Shown: piece by piece, positions 62,948 to 64,000 of the stretch
Layout of the letters: each line of letters begins with the position of its first letter
Numbering within the stretch: position 1 is the stretch's first letter
Assembly (NCBI GenBank): GCA_039881145.1
Contig: JAYKKI010000148.1
Location: 1,521,842 to 1,585,841 of the forward strand
DNA: 64,000 bases
Origin: Druceiella hillmani
Lineage: Eukaryota; Arthropoda; Insecta; Lepidoptera; Hepialidae
Direction: 5' to 3'
Position numbers and translations under genes: made by a program
Notes under the pieces: model-generated
The model's database searches: none
Told to the model about the DNA's origin: nothing
What the model saw: only the letters and a program-made list of their open reading frames with translations

Positions 62948-64000
<1,053 letters not shown>

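Overview
This is an AT-rich eukaryotic window, most likely from an insect. The evidence is the mix of transposon families: a Jockey-type LINE, a CR1/Jockey-superfamily LINE, an RTE-type LINE, a Buster-type hAT transposon and a Ginger-type transposon with a gypsy-like integrase. There are also many (TA)n microsatellites, and no prokaryotic gene organisation. The window is dominated by unique AT-rich DNA (intergenic or intronic) with decayed mobile elements. I recognise no host gene, tRNA, rRNA, CRISPR array or operon. One 155-codon open frame (11638-12105, minus) and one short open segment (about 28691-28888, minus) are not explained by transposons and remain unassigned.

Layout. 0.8-1.1 kb: a reverse-transcriptase scrap of a LINE. 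9.4 kb and 39.5-40.5 kb: diverged copies of one dispersed repeat that may be a LINE 3' end. 12.4-16.7 kb: a nearly full-length but dead Jockey-clade LINE on the minus strand, with a gag-like ORF1 and an endonuclease/RT ORF2. 22.7-24.1 kb: an internally deleted RTE-clade LINE on the plus strand. 26.7 and 27.9 kb: two short degenerate copies of a common insect interspersed repeat. 30.9-31.3 kb: a pentanucleotide satellite with nested, nearly symmetric variant blocks. 32.5-32.8 kb: a fold-back (MITE-like) element, followed at 33.0-33.3 kb by a 115-bp direct repeat. 35.4-37.7 kb: a 2.3-kb Ginger-like DNA transposon with terminal inverted repeats of about 150 bp and a broken integrase. 42.6-44.3 kb: a broken Buster/ZBED5-like hAT transposon. 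58.9-64.0 kb: hexanucleotide arrays (TATATG and TGTATG), split by a 5'-truncated LINE (59.36-62.52 kb) whose RT has YAHD in place of YADD.

Every transposon-encoded protein is interrupted by frameshifts, stops or deletions, so all appear inactive here. The features most worth a second look are the Ginger-like element, the nested pentamer satellite, the LINE flanked on both sides by the same hexamer array with a 76-bp palindrome at one junction, and the repeating A-B-C block order in the terminal hexamer array. All family assignments come from motif recognition by eye; no database search was run.
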